Notes under the pieces: generated by a model
What the model was told of the DNA's origin: nothing
Databases searched by the model: none
Seen by the model: the letters and a program-made list of their open reading frames with translations, nothing else
Position numbers and translations under genes: made by a program
Part shown: piece after piece, positions 27,724-37,455 of the stretch
Numbering within the stretch: position 1 is the stretch's first letter
Layout: every line of letters starts with the position of its first letter
From: Flavobacterium limi
GTDB taxonomy: Bacteria; Bacteroidota; Bacteroidia; Flavobacteriales; Flavobacteriaceae
Length of the DNA: 64,000 nt
Reading direction: 5' to 3'
Assembly: GCF_010645075.1 (NCBI RefSeq)
Contig: NZ_JAADZV010000002.1
Location: forward strand, 310,001-374,000

Positions 27724-28436
27724 TCTAACTTAATTGAACGTAGTCAATTCAATAAAAGAAGAAGAAAACTGTTTTTGTTTTCTGAAGAAGTCAGTACCAA
27801 ATTAGCCAAACGGTTCTTGGAGTTTGAAAACTATTTTATTGTTGACAGTATGCCGTTGGAAATCTGTAAATTTTCTCGTCACAGCAGAATTAAAATCTGT
27901 AAAGATGAATTTCAGACAGCCCCTTCTAAAGGTTTTTGTGCTTCACAAAACAGTTGGTTTTATGGCTATAAGCTTCATGGTGTTTGTTCTGTATCTGGAG
28001 TTTTTCATTCTTTAGATATTACAAAAGCAGAAGTTCATGATGTTCATTTTTCAAATAATATTAAAAACCAAATGTCTGATTGTGTTATTCTTGGGGATAG
28101 AGGTTATCTTTCCCAGAGTGTTCAATTAGACCTGTTTCAAACAGTCAAAATTAAATTAGAAACTACAAAAAGAATCAATCAAAAAGACTATAAGCCACAG
28201 CCATATATTTTTAGAAAATCCAGACAAAGAATTGAAACTTTATTTTCACAACTATGCGACCAGTTTTTGATTCGAAGAAATTATGCTAAATCTTTTACTG
28301 GTTTCAAAACAAGAATTTTAGCAAAAATAACGGCTATGACCTTAATTCAATACATTAATAAATTCATATTTGACAGACCTATAAACAATATTAAAAATCA
28401 ACTAATTTAATTTCACCCAACGGGTTAAGGTATTAA
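27724..28436 (+). mobile_element. IS982-type insertion sequence, left end and transposase N-terminus deleted
   Basis: A transposase frame is open from just after the lipoprotein stop (27724) to 28410, about 228 residues, against about 290 for IS982-family transposases. All three catalytic acids remain: FIVDSMPLEIC, CVILGDRGYLS and RQRIETLFSQ. The N-terminal DNA-binding part and the left inverted repeat are gone, so it should be inactive. A sequence around 28418-28436 (CCCAACGGGTTAAGG) probably belongs to the right end; the exact end could not be fixed. It lies inside the remnant of a second effector-immunity pair. Confidence 0.8.
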
Positions 28437-28450
28437 TTTAACGCAAAAAT

Positions 28451-28546
28451 TACAGTCTACCCTCAGCGATTCAGGCAGAAGTTCCAATTGCTTCAGAAAA
28501 AGATGTACTCGGACTAATTTGGTTAACAAAAATTAAAATTAAATAA
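28451..28546 (+). pseudogene. C-terminal remnant of a second effector related to the one at 25901
   Basis: An open stretch ending with TAA at 28544-28546 encodes ASEKDVLGLIWLTKIKIK. The intact effector ends AAEKDVLSILWLTKIKIS, so the last 18 residues match at 14 positions. Only about 31 codons survive; everything upstream is replaced by the truncated insertion sequence. It is followed after 3 nt by a lipoprotein gene, as in the intact pair. Confidence 0.78.
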
Positions 28547-28549
28547 GCA

Positions 28550-28903
28550 ATGAGAATAAGTATTTTAAGTATAATCGGTTTTTTTATATTCTCCTGCAGT
28601 AATGTACCTAAATATTATCAAGGGCATATATATGACAATAATAAAAAGCCTCTAGCCAATATTAAAATTTGCTAACAAAATATAGACAACTGCATTAAAA
28701 CAGATTCGGAAGGTTTTTTCAGATTGAAAAAAAACGAAACATCCATAAATAATTTAATAGTCTTTTACGATGATAAACCAATTGACACATTAGTAACTGT
28801 ATGGAGTCAGCATGGTGAAAGAATAGAATATTCGTTTATAGAAAATAAAAAAGATACTCTATACATAAATCTTGAGAAAAAAGGCATAATATTAAATAAA
28901 TAG
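28550..28903 (+). pseudogene. Second candidate immunity lipoprotein, broken by an in-frame TAA
   Basis: The frame from ATG 28550 to TAG 28901-28903 has 118 codons with one stop, TAA at 28673-28675 (codon 42), probably from CAA. The signal MRISILSIIGFFIFSC has a lipobox. The rest has the same carboxypeptidase-regulatory layout as the lipoprotein at 27349 (YQGHIYDNNKKPLANIKIC before the stop, TDSEGFFRL after it) and a similar ending (KDTLYINLEKKG against GDTIFYNVKL). The sequence beyond the stop is well kept, so the break is recent or is a sequencing error. It is not closely identical to the first lipoprotein, as expected if it matches a different effector. Confidence 0.72.
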
Positions 28904-28921
28904 CAAGCCATACCTTTAAAA

Positions 28922-28960
28922 AAGGGTTTAGCTTTAATTAAAAGCTAAACCCTTAATTTT
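28922..28960. terminator. Bidirectional terminator between the T6SS island and the GH31 gene
   Basis: Perfect 14-bp stem (28922-28935 with 28941-28954), 5-nt loop, T-rich on the right in plus orientation and A-rich on the left, so it can serve both converging units. Confidence 0.82.
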
Positions 28961-28982
28961 TAAAAATTATTACCCAACAATA

Positions 28983-31382
28983 TTATTCTCCAATAATATG
29001 AAGCTCATTAAATTCTTTATCGACGATTAAGAAATGGTTTGCTTCAAAATCAGCAGCATTAAATTCAATTTTTTCATTATCGATTTCAATTTCGCTTACT
29101 TTAAAAGGCAGTCCTATAAAGTTAATCTTGTATTTCCCGTAAGGAGTTTCATACTTTCCTTCTTTGTGCAATTGTATAATTACTTCTTTTTCTTTTCCGA
29201 TAGTTCTAAAGGATAAAAAGCTGAAACGCCCTTTTTTGTAATCATAACCATCCTGAGCATCTTCATAAACTTCTGATTTCTCTTTACCATTTTTATAGTA
29301 AACATCTAATGTAAGTTCATCAAACTCTAACTCTCCAACATATTGCTGAACCGGATATTTCGGAATTACAGATCCTGCTTTTACGAAAACCGGAATTTCA
29401 TCAAATTTAGAATCAACCCAGACTTCGCGTCCTCCTGTTGCAAATTCATTTGTCCAATAGTTATACCACTCACCTCTTGGGATATACATACGTCTTCCTA
29501 CAGCATTAGGTTCCAGAATTGGGCAAACTAAAATATGATTTCCGAAGATGAATTCATCGTTTCTATAATGCGTCTGCGTATCATCCTGATCGTAATACAC
29601 CAAAGGTTTCAGCATTGGGATACCTTCTTCGATATATTGCCAGAACATAGTATATAAGTAAGGTAATAACTGATAACGAAGACTTACAAACTTTCGGGTA
29701 ATATTGATTACTTCTTCATCAAAAGCCCATGGCTCCTGATTTCCATGATCTCCTGAAGAATGTGTTCTGCAAAAAGGATGGAAAACACCTAACTGAATCC
29801 AACGTGCGTACAATTCGCCTGTTGGCTGTTCAGCAAATCCTCCAATATCAGAACCTGTAAAGCCCATTCCGGAAATGCTCATACGCTGTACCTGAATATT
29901 AGCAATCCACAAATGCTCCCATGTAGCTACGTTATCACCAGTCCAGGAAGAGGTATAACGCTGTGCTCCCGAATAAGCTGATCTTGTAATTACGAATGGG
30001 CGTTTTGGATAAACAAAGCGTTTCACACCATGATAAGTCGCCCTTGCCATTTGAGTCCCATAGATATTATGAGCTTTTCTATGACTACAAGGGTTTCCGT
30101 CATAAACGTGACGCACATCCATAGGAAAAGTTTTGTTTGGGACCTCCATAACAGCAGGTTCATTCATATCATTCCACACTCCTTTTACACCAATGTCAGA
30201 AATTAATTCTTTGAATAATCCTGCCCACCATTCTCTTACTACAGGATTAGTGTAATCCGGAAAATTACATTCGCCTGGCCATACTTTACCCTTCATATAA
30301 GGTCCGTCTGCTCTTTTACAGAAATAATCTTTTTCAAGACCTTCTTTATAAACCCAGTAATTTTTATCTATTTTGATTCCCGGATCAATGATTACTATCG
30401 TTTTAAAGCCATCTTCGGCTAATTCAGCAACCATTTTCTTTGGATCCGGAAAATAATCCTTATTCCATGTAAAACATCGAAAACCGTCCATATAATCGAT
30501 ATCCAGGTATATGGCATCACAAGGAATTTTAAGTTCCCTGAATTTTGATGTGATTTCTTTTACTTTGCTCTCCGGATAATAACTCCACTTACACTGATGA
30601 TATCCTAAAACCCAAAGCGGCGGTAATTCAGGTTTACCTGTCAAGTCGGTATATGTTGTAACCACATCCTGCATTTGCGGACCGTAAACGAAATAATAAT
30701 TCATTTCTCCACCTTCACTCCAGAAACTCGTAACGTTTCTTCTTTCCTGACAGAAGTCAAAAAAAGTACGGAATGTATTATCAAAGAAAATACCGTAAGA
30801 TTGTTTATTATGAAGACCAATATAGAATGGAACCACTTTATACAAAGGCTCCTGATCTTTATGATAAGCATATTGGTCAGTTGCAAAATTCTCTACTCTT
30901 TTGCCTTTTAAATTCATTTGAGTGGCTTTGTCACCAAGACCGTAAAAACATTCTCCGTCTTTTGACGATTTACTCATTTTGACAATATTTCCGCCATATT
31001 CATAACTTTCTTCCCAATGAAAACCAAGTTCATCTTCAAGAATCAAAAAGTCATTTAAATCATAAATCGACAAACGGAGATCCGCCTTTTTAATTTTACA
31101 TTTTACTTTACTTGTCCTGATTTCAAAATAATTTTCTTCTTCGGTAACTGTTAGAAAATTATAACCATGCAGCTGACTTTTATCAATTGCATAAGAAAAA
31201 TCATTACTAAAATAACCTTTTGTGGTAAAACGAAAACGAATTAAACTGTCTCTGAGAATGGTAACTTTTAAAATTACGTTATTGTCTGTATAAAAAGAAA
31301 TCGAATCTCCTTCATGCTCATACGAAACGACTTTTGATGGAAATAAATTGCCTTTGTATTCTAGTGCGGTATTTGTAATCAT
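28983..31382 (-). CDS. GH31 alpha-glucosidase, cytoplasmic
   Basis: 799 residues without a signal peptide. The N-terminal beta-sandwich is followed by the (beta/alpha)8 barrel with PPLWVLGYHQCKWSYYPE, AIYLDIDYMDGFRCFTWN and the nucleophile block GVWNDMNEPAVM (Asp405). RWIQLGVFHPFCRTHS and PLLYTMF-like LLPYLYTMFWQYIEEG are also typical. GH31 enzymes of this form release glucose from alpha-linked oligosaccharides. It lies 196 nt after glgB on the same strand, which fits breakdown of glycogen-derived or maltodextrin chains. It has its own -7 box and an upstream palindrome. Confidence 0.93.
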   Translation of the reverse strand: MITNTALEYKGNLFPSKVVSYEHEGDSISFYTDNNVILKVTILRDSLIRFRFTTKGYFSNDFSYAIDKSQLHGYNFLTVTEEENYFEIRTSKVKCKIKKADLRLSIYDLNDFLILEDELGFHWEESYEYGGNIVKMSKSSKDGECFYGLGDKATQMNLKGKRVENFATDQYAYHKDQEPLYKVVPFYIGLHNKQSYGIFFDNTFRTFFDFCQERRNVTSFWSEGGEMNYYFVYGPQMQDVVTTYTDLTGKPELPPLWVLGYHQCKWSYYPESKVKEITSKFRELKIPCDAIYLDIDYMDGFRCFTWNKDYFPDPKKMVAELAEDGFKTIVIIDPGIKIDKNYWVYKEGLEKDYFCKRADGPYMKGKVWPGECNFPDYTNPVVREWWAGLFKELISDIGVKGVWNDMNEPAVMEVPNKTFPMDVRHVYDGNPCSHRKAHNIYGTQMARATYHGVKRFVYPKRPFVITRSAYSGAQRYTSSWTGDNVATWEHLWIANIQVQRMSISGMGFTGSDIGGFAEQPTGELYARWIQLGVFHPFCRTHSSGDHGNQEPWAFDEEVINITRKFVSLRYQLLPYLYTMFWQYIEEGIPMLKPLVYYDQDDTQTHYRNDEFIFGNHILVCPILEPNAVGRRMYIPRGEWYNYWTNEFATGGREVWVDSKFDEIPVFVKAGSVIPKYPVQQYVGELEFDELTLDVYYKNGKEKSEVYEDAQDGYDYKKGRFSFLSFRTIGKEKEVIIQLHKEGKYETPYGKYKINFIGLPFKVSEIEIDNEKIEFNAADFEANHFLIVDKEFNELHIIGE

Positions 31383-31421
31383 ATGGCTAATGAATTAATT
31401 TAGGATGCTTGTCTTTAATTT

Positions 31422-31483
31422 CAAACTTACAAAAAAACTTAGTAATCGCCTATGAATAAAAGGTTTATTAACGAAAACGTTTT
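31422..31483 (-). promoter_or_regulatory. GH31 promoter region with a LacI-like palindrome
   Basis: TAAGTTTG (31429-31422, minus strand) fits the -7 box. The palindrome AAAACGTTTT lies at 31474-31483 within a GAAAACGTTTTTTC context, upstream of where the -33 element would be. This resembles LacI-family sites used for maltose-type regulation (inference; weaker than the susC1 operators). Confidence 0.4.
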
Positions 31484-31578
31484 TTCTGACTGGGTAATAA
31501 TTTATTTGCCCAAAAAAAATTAATTCAGTAATTTATAATCTAAAAAATAATAAAATCACAGCGTACAAAAACATTCAT

Positions 31579-33483
31579 TTATGCAAAAGAATAAACCGTG
31601 ACACTTAAAGGCGGCAAAATTAATTCAACCGAAAAATTTCTTCCGTCATAAGGAGAAGATTCTATTTTTAACAATCCTGAATTTGCAACCCCGCTTCCTC
31701 CGTAAAGTTTAGAATCACTATTAAAAATTTCTTTCAGATTCCCTTTTCGCGTAATTCCGATTCTGTAATTTTCCCGTACAACCTGCGTAAGATTGCAGAC
31801 AATTACTAAATCTTCATCAGGATTATTTCCTTTTCGGATATAGGATATAACAGCATTTTGATGATCTGAATAATTAATCCATTCGAAACCTTCTCCACTA
31901 AATTGTTTTTCATACAAAGCCGGACTCGATTTATACAACTGGTTCAAATCTGTAATCAGGTCTTTTACCCCTGAATGATAATCATATTTCAATAAATGCC
32001 AGTCCAGACTGTTTTCAAAATTCCATTCCGAAGTTTGGCCAAATTCAGAACCCATAAATAACAATTTGGTTCCGGGATGTGTAAACATATACCCATAAAG
32101 CAACCTTAAATTGGCAAATTTCTGCCATTCATCACCCGGCATTTTATATATAATAGATTGTTTACCATACACCACTTCATCATGTGAAAAAGGCAGCATA
32201 AAATTTTCGGTAAAGGCATACGTCATCGAAAAAGTCAAATCGTTTTGATGGTATTTTCGATAAACCGTTTCTTTCTGAAAATATTTTAAAGTGTCATGCA
32301 TCCATCCCATCATCCATTTCATTCCGAAGCCTAATCCTCCGGTAAAAGCAGGCCTGGAAACCATTGGAAATGAAGTGCTTTCTTCTGCAATGGTTTGAAC
32401 CCCGCTGAAATTAGCGTAAATAACTTCATTAAATTCTTTCAGGAAACTTATGGTTTCTAAATTTTCATTTCCTCCATAAATGTTCGGTTCCCATTCACCG
32501 TCGTTTCTGGAATAATCTAAGTATAGCATTGAAGCTACAGCATCAACACGCAAGCCATCAACATGATAATTTTGAAGCCAGAAAACGGCGTTACTGATTA
32601 AAAAAGCACGAACTTCATTACGCCCGTAATTAAAAACAAGACTTTTCCAGTCAGGATGATACCCTTTTCTGCGATCCGGATGTTCATAAAGATGTGAACC
32701 ATCAAAAAAACCTAAACCGTGTGCATCATCCGGAAAATGTGACGGAACCCAGTCCAGAATTACACCAATTCCTGCCTGATGCAGTTTATCAACCAAAACC
32801 ATAAAATCCTGTGGCTTGCCAAAACGGGATGTTGGGGCAAAATAACCCACAAGCTGATAACCCCATGAAGGATCATAAGGGTACTCCATAACTGGCATAA
32901 ATTCTACATGTGTAAAACCTGTTTCTTTAACATAAGCAACCAAATCGTCAGCCAGTTCGAGATAGGTTAAAAACTTGTTGTCATTACCTCGCCTCCAGGA
33001 ACCTAAATGTACTTCGTAAACCGAATAAGGTTTGTCTAGTGCATTATGTTCGTGACGCGACTGCATCCAGTTTTCATCTTTCCAGTTATAATCTAAATCC
33101 CAGACTACAGAAGCTGTATGTGGTGGTTTCTCACAGTATAAAGAAAAAGGGTCTGCTTTTTCAGTTACAATTCCGTCAATATGAGACTGTATTTTATATT
33201 TATAAAGTGCTCCTTTATCTAAATTCGGAATAAAGCCTTCCCAAATACCTGATGAATCCCAACGTACCTGCAGCAAATGTTCTCCCTGAGTCCAGTAATT
33301 AAAATCACCTACAACCGATACAGATTGGGCAGTTGGAGCCCAGACAGCAAAATACACGCCTTTTACCCCATTAACTTCAATCAGGTGTGCCCCCAGTTTT
33401 TCGTATAATTTGAAGTGTTTTCCCGCCTTGAATAAATCAATATCAAAATCAGTAAATAGAGAATGCGTAATAACGTTGGACAT
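31579..33483 (-). CDS. glgB: 1,4-alpha-glucan (glycogen) branching enzyme, GH13
   Basis: 634 residues: an N-terminal CBM48 domain (VYFAVWAPTAQSVSVVGDFN, about 40-60), the GH13 barrel with PVMEYPYDPSWGYQLVGYFA, GLRVDAVASMLYLDY (nucleophile Asp) and QTIAEESTSFP (acid Glu), the branching-enzyme block MLPFSHDEVVYGK, and a C-terminal beta domain. It transfers alpha-1,4 segments to alpha-1,6 positions on glycogen. The first N-terminal module found in long GlgBs is missing, as in many bacteria. It lies 270 nt after glgC, so it may have its own promoter. Confidence 0.96.
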   Translation of the reverse strand: MSNVITHSLFTDFDIDLFKAGKHFKLYEKLGAHLIEVNGVKGVYFAVWAPTAQSVSVVGDFNYWTQGEHLLQVRWDSSGIWEGFIPNLDKGALYKYKIQSHIDGIVTEKADPFSLYCEKPPHTASVVWDLDYNWKDENWMQSRHEHNALDKPYSVYEVHLGSWRRGNDNKFLTYLELADDLVAYVKETGFTHVEFMPVMEYPYDPSWGYQLVGYFAPTSRFGKPQDFMVLVDKLHQAGIGVILDWVPSHFPDDAHGLGFFDGSHLYEHPDRRKGYHPDWKSLVFNYGRNEVRAFLISNAVFWLQNYHVDGLRVDAVASMLYLDYSRNDGEWEPNIYGGNENLETISFLKEFNEVIYANFSGVQTIAEESTSFPMVSRPAFTGGLGFGMKWMMGWMHDTLKYFQKETVYRKYHQNDLTFSMTYAFTENFMLPFSHDEVVYGKQSIIYKMPGDEWQKFANLRLLYGYMFTHPGTKLLFMGSEFGQTSEWNFENSLDWHLLKYDYHSGVKDLITDLNQLYKSSPALYEKQFSGEGFEWINYSDHQNAVISYIRKGNNPDEDLVIVCNLTQVVRENYRIGITRKGNLKEIFNSDSKLYGGSGVANSGLLKIESSPYDGRNFSVELILPPLSVTVYSFA

Positions 33484-33753
33484 ATATTTTTAGTAATTAG
33501 TACTTAGTTGTTAGTCCTTAGTACCTGTGATTAGTTTTAGTAATTTGTTGTAGCGCTTGGGTATTTTGTTATTAATACCTAATAATTAGTTATTTATAAT
33601 AGTATTTAATCATCATAACATAGTCTTAACATTCAATTGCATACTTTATTAAAATACTTTAATAATTTAAAAAAATAATACAGAATTAATCCTCAATCCA
33701 ATCATTGATTATTAAAAACTAAGGACTAGGGACTAATTACTTAGAGCTAAACA
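33484..33753. repeat. Inverted TTAGT-rich spacer between glgC and glgB
   Basis: Near glgB (33492-33523) is a string with AGTAATTAGT and AGTCCTTAGT. Near glgC (33717-33742) both words occur in reverse complement. The arms are imperfect and about 200 bp apart. A similar AGTAATTACTAAAGTAC word occurs between prmA and clpS near 62570. No gene was seen. The function is unknown. Confidence 0.45.
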
Positions 33754-35034
33754 TTAATCTATCCTGAAATTATCCGGAAGAATTGCTCCTTTTTTAATGA
33801 CAACAATGCCATCTTTGATACTGTACAATTCGTTCGTAAAATTTTCTAAATGTTTACCTCCGTTAATATGAACGTTATTTCCGATTCGGACGTTTTTATC
33901 AACTAAAGCATTTTTTATATAACAGTTTTCACCGATTCCAACATGTATTTTGTTGTTAGCAGTATCTTTATTCATTTCATCAATATCCTGGTAAAAATCA
34001 TTCCCCATTACATACGAATGCTGAATCACAGTGCCGTCGCCAATTCTGGAACGTATACCAATTACTGAATTTTTAATTTCATTGGCATTAATAATACAGC
34101 CTTCTGAAATTAAGGATTGGTTAATATTCGAATTTCTAAATTTTGAAGGAGGCAGTAACCTCGGGCGGGTAAAGATTTTATTCTCATCATCAAACAAATT
34201 AAATTCCGGTATATCAGCAGTCAGACCAATATTTGCTTCAAAAAAGGAATCAATGTTTCCAATATCTGTCCAGTATCCTTCGTATTGGTAGCTTAATATT
34301 TTATGCTTTCCAACAGCCTGTGGAATAATTTCTTTTCCGAAATCCTTGGTCTCCGGATCTGCCATCAAATCTTCCAGTAATTGACGGTTAAAAATATAAA
34401 TACCCATTGAAGCCAGGTATTTTTTACCTTTTTCCTGCATTTGTTCACTCACTTCAGATTCCCATTCCGGCAAAAGCGAAGCATTAGGTTTCTCAATAAA
34501 AGCTTCAATAAAACTTTCATGATTGGTTTTAAGAATCCCAAATTCAGGTGCATCTTTAGCATTTACAGGTAAAGTAGCAATAGAAATAGCAGCATCAGCC
34601 TTAATGTGAGCTTCCAGCATTTCGTTAAAATCCATTTGGTACAACTGATCTCCGGAAAGTATTAAAGCATATTCAAAATCATGTTTTAAGAAATGCGACA
34701 TACACTGACGTACCGCATCAGCAGTTCCCTGAAACCAGGTTGGGTTGTCCGGAGTTTGCTCGGCTGCTAAAATATCAACAAATGACTGGCTGAAAATGCT
34801 GAAATTAAAAGTATTTTTAATGTGTGCATTCAAAGAAGCTGAATTAAATTGGGTCAATACAAATATTTTAAAAATATCCGAATTGATACAATTGGATATC
34901 GGAATATCTACTAATCTGTATTTTCCACCAATCGGAACAGCAGGTTTTGACCTTGTTTCAGTTAGTGGATACAAACGTGATCCCTGACCACCTCCTAAAA
35001 TAATAGCAACGACTCCCTTTTTGTTAACTTTCAT
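33754..35034 (-). CDS. glgC: Glucose-1-phosphate adenylyltransferase
   Basis: 426 residues. The N-terminal nucleotidyltransferase motif IILGGGQGSRLYPLTETRSK (starting at residue 12), the VDIPISNCINS segment, and LILSGDQLYQMDF are typical of ADP-glucose pyrophosphorylases, and the C-terminal third is a left-handed beta-helix (hexapeptide-like IGDGTVIQHSYVMG). It makes ADP-glucose from glucose-1-phosphate and ATP, the committed step of glycogen synthesis. Its start overlaps the glgA stop by 11 nt, so the two are translationally coupled. Confidence 0.97.
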   Translation of the reverse strand: MKVNKKGVVAIILGGGQGSRLYPLTETRSKPAVPIGGKYRLVDIPISNCINSDIFKIFVLTQFNSASLNAHIKNTFNFSIFSQSFVDILAAEQTPDNPTWFQGTADAVRQCMSHFLKHDFEYALILSGDQLYQMDFNEMLEAHIKADAAISIATLPVNAKDAPEFGILKTNHESFIEAFIEKPNASLLPEWESEVSEQMQEKGKKYLASMGIYIFNRQLLEDLMADPETKDFGKEIIPQAVGKHKILSYQYEGYWTDIGNIDSFFEANIGLTADIPEFNLFDDENKIFTRPRLLPPSKFRNSNINQSLISEGCIINANEIKNSVIGIRSRIGDGTVIQHSYVMGNDFYQDIDEMNKDTANNKIHVGIGENCYIKNALVDKNVRIGNNVHINGGKHLENFTNELYSIKDGIVVIKKGAILPDNFRID

Positions 35035-36451
35035 TTTTCTGAATTATTTGGTTATATGTTTCGATGTATTCTTGGCAAACTCTTTCCCAGGAATGGTCTG
35101 TGGCCATTCCTTTTATTCTTATTGTATTAAAATCCGCTTTATTCTCATACAGGTTTACAGCACGATTAATCGAATAACAGACATCTCCAACCGAAGCCTG
35201 ATCATGGCAGATTCCGTTTCCGCTATCTCCAAAATCAATTACGGTATCCCTTAAACCTCCAGTTCTCCTTACAATCGGAACTGTGCCGTAACGCAGTGCA
35301 TACATTTGGTTTAATCCGCAGGGCTCTACTCTTGAAGGCATTAATATAAAATCAGAACCTGCATAAATCAAATGAGCCAGTTCTTCATTATATCCGATAA
35401 AAACATTGTAGTTTCCGTTGTAGTCATTACGTAATTGTAACAACTGTGTTTCTATATCAGGGTTTCCGGATCCTAAAATCAGGATATTAATATTTTCAAA
35501 ATTTTCAGACAACGCTATTGCCGAAGCCTGAGGCAAAAGATCTCCGCCCTTTTCATCGAATAATCTTCCAATAAAACTAAACAAAGGTTTTGAAGGATCT
35601 AAGTCAAATCTTTCACATAGCCTTTCCTTGTTTTTTTGTTTTCCAAAGTCAAAATTATCAATTGAATAATGGGATTCAAGCATTTTATCTGTCAAAGGAT
35701 TCCATACTTCAATATCTATTCCGTTTAAAATCCCTTTTGATTTGCTCCGCACTTTATTGAACAATGATTCTAATCCATTAGCCGAAACATTAATTTCATC
35801 CAGATAACTCGGAGAAACTGTGGTCACAGCATCAGCACATTTAACCGCTACAGCCAGTGAATTCAAAGAATTACCCCATTCCAGAAAACCGGCATGTCGC
35901 ACATCAAACTCCGGTATATAATGCATTTTATCATGACCAAACCATCCCTGATACAGCCCGTTATGAATCGTGATAACGGTTCTTACCTTACTTAAAACTT
36001 CATATTTATAACTAAACTGAAGCATAAACGGAATTAAACCTGTATGATGATCATGGCAGTTGATGACGTCCGGAATTATATCATCAGCCAAAATCCAGTC
36101 TAAAGTGGCAATCTGAAAGGATATAAAGCGTTCGATATCATCTTCATAACCATAAACATTCGGACGGTCAAATAACTCCTTAATTTCAATCAGATATAAT
36201 TCATAGCCAAGTTTATCAGTCGTTTCCTTTAGAATATTATAAGGGAACATAAAATTACCTAAAACAACAACCCCTGAATGTATCGTTTGAAAATCATTTT
36301 CATTTTTAAACTTTGTATCATATGCAGGAACCACTACCCGTACCTGATGTCCCGCATTTTGCTGATATTTTGGCAATGCCCCGACAACATCGGCTAATCC
36401 GCCAACTTTGGCCATTGGATAACATTCTGCACTGATATGAAATATTTTCAT
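35024..36451 (-). CDS. glgA: Glycogen synthase (ADP-glucose), GT5
   Basis: 475 residues. The ADP-glucose-binding motif KVGGLADVVGALP lies near residue 15, and the C-terminal GT-B half has FIGRLFDEKGGDLL and SRVEPCGLNQMYALRYGT, where the Glu is catalytic in the family. It extends alpha-1,4-glucan chains in the cytoplasm. It is the first gene of the minus-strand glycogen cluster (glgA, glgC, then glgB and GH31) and is divergent from an alpha/beta-hydrolase gene. Confidence 0.97.
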   Translation of the reverse strand: MKIFHISAECYPMAKVGGLADVVGALPKYQQNAGHQVRVVVPAYDTKFKNENDFQTIHSGVVVLGNFMFPYNILKETTDKLGYELYLIEIKELFDRPNVYGYEDDIERFISFQIATLDWILADDIIPDVINCHDHHTGLIPFMLQFSYKYEVLSKVRTVITIHNGLYQGWFGHDKMHYIPEFDVRHAGFLEWGNSLNSLAVAVKCADAVTTVSPSYLDEINVSANGLESLFNKVRSKSKGILNGIDIEVWNPLTDKMLESHYSIDNFDFGKQKNKERLCERFDLDPSKPLFSFIGRLFDEKGGDLLPQASAIALSENFENINILILGSGNPDIETQLLQLRNDYNGNYNVFIGYNEELAHLIYAGSDFILMPSRVEPCGLNQMYALRYGTVPIVRRTGGLRDTVIDFGDSGNGICHDQASVGDVCYSINRAVNLYENKADFNTIRIKGMATDHSWERVCQEYIETYNQIIQKNES

Positions 36452-36583
36452 TTAAGACTGCTGTTTTATAAAATTGGTACTAAATTAAATTAATACGTAA
36501 ATTGCTATTATTCTGTAATTTTATGTTTTTTAAATTTAGGAAAAAACTAAGTAGAATTTAGCTCCAAAATAAAAATTATCATT

Positions 36584-37444
36584 ATGCCAAAAAAAACATC
36601 AAATCTTACAAAATCCTTAAAAATCCCATTATTTATTATTATTTCTGCGAAATTATGCGCGTTTGTTTCACATAAACTGGTAACAGCTTATACAGCAAAA
36701 CTTTTCACAACACCGATAAAACATAAAATTCCGAAAAGAGAATTAAAAATGGATTCTGAAAGCATCCAAAATACTATTCCTGTTCCGTCAATTAATAAAA
36801 GCATTATGGTTTATGAATATGGTAAAAGTGAAAAGAAAGCACTGCTGGTTCATGGATGGTCCGGGCGCGGAACACAATTGTTTAAAATTGCAGATTCACT
36901 ATTAGAAGAAGGATATTCAATTGTGAGTTTTGATGCGCCTGCCCACGGAAAATCAAAAGGTAGCACTACCATAATGTCTGAATTTATAGCCTCGATTTTA
37001 GAAATAGAAAAACAATACGGGCCATTTGAAATTGCTGTTGGTCATTCATTAGGCGGTATGTCTGTTCTGAATGCAATTAAAAGCAGGTTGAATTTAAACA
37101 AAGCTGTTATTATAGGCAGTGGTGACATTGTTCAGGATATTTTGGATGAATTTGTTTCGAAATTGAGATTAAAACCCGAAATTAGTATGCGTTTGCGTGA
37201 TCATTTTGAAAATAAATATCAGGTAAAAATGGATGATTTCTCTGCTCATCAGGCTGCAAAAAAAATAAAAATTCCAGTTTTGGTGATTCATGACAAAAAT
37301 GACCCGGAAGTTCCTGTAAAAGCAGGAATTCATATTCATGAAAACCTTCAAAAAGGAAGTTTGTTTCTGACAGAAGGCCTTGGCCACCGAAAAATATTGG
37401 GAAGTCATGACGTAATTAAAAAAATTATTGAATTCATTACTTAA
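36584..37444 (+). CDS. Alpha/beta-hydrolase family protein
   Basis: 286 residues with one N-terminal hydrophobic segment (IPLFIIISAKLCAFVSHKL) that may anchor it to the membrane. The hydrolase core has the oxyanion HGWSGRG, the nucleophile elbow VGHSLGGMSV, a late Asp (HDKNDPEVPV) and a late His (EGLGHRKILG), so the triad is complete. The substrate is unknown. It lies 11 nt before nth on the same strand and probably shares its message, a common but functionally unexplained pairing. Confidence 0.85.
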   Translation: MPKKTSNLTKSLKIPLFIIISAKLCAFVSHKLVTAYTAKLFTTPIKHKIPKRELKMDSESIQNTIPVPSINKSIMVYEYGKSEKKALLVHGWSGRGTQLFKIADSLLEEGYSIVSFDAPAHGKSKGSTTIMSEFIASILEIEKQYGPFEIAVGHSLGGMSVLNAIKSRLNLNKAVIIGSGDIVQDILDEFVSKLRLKPEISMRLRDHFENKYQVKMDDFSAHQAAKKIKIPVLVIHDKNDPEVPVKAGIHIHENLQKGSLFLTEGLGHRKILGSHDVIKKIIEFIT

Positions 37445-37455
37445 TTGAAAATGCC

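Noticed and set aside
27724..28436. Active insertion sequence
   Set aside because: The left end and transposase N-terminus are missing, and no second inverted repeat was found.
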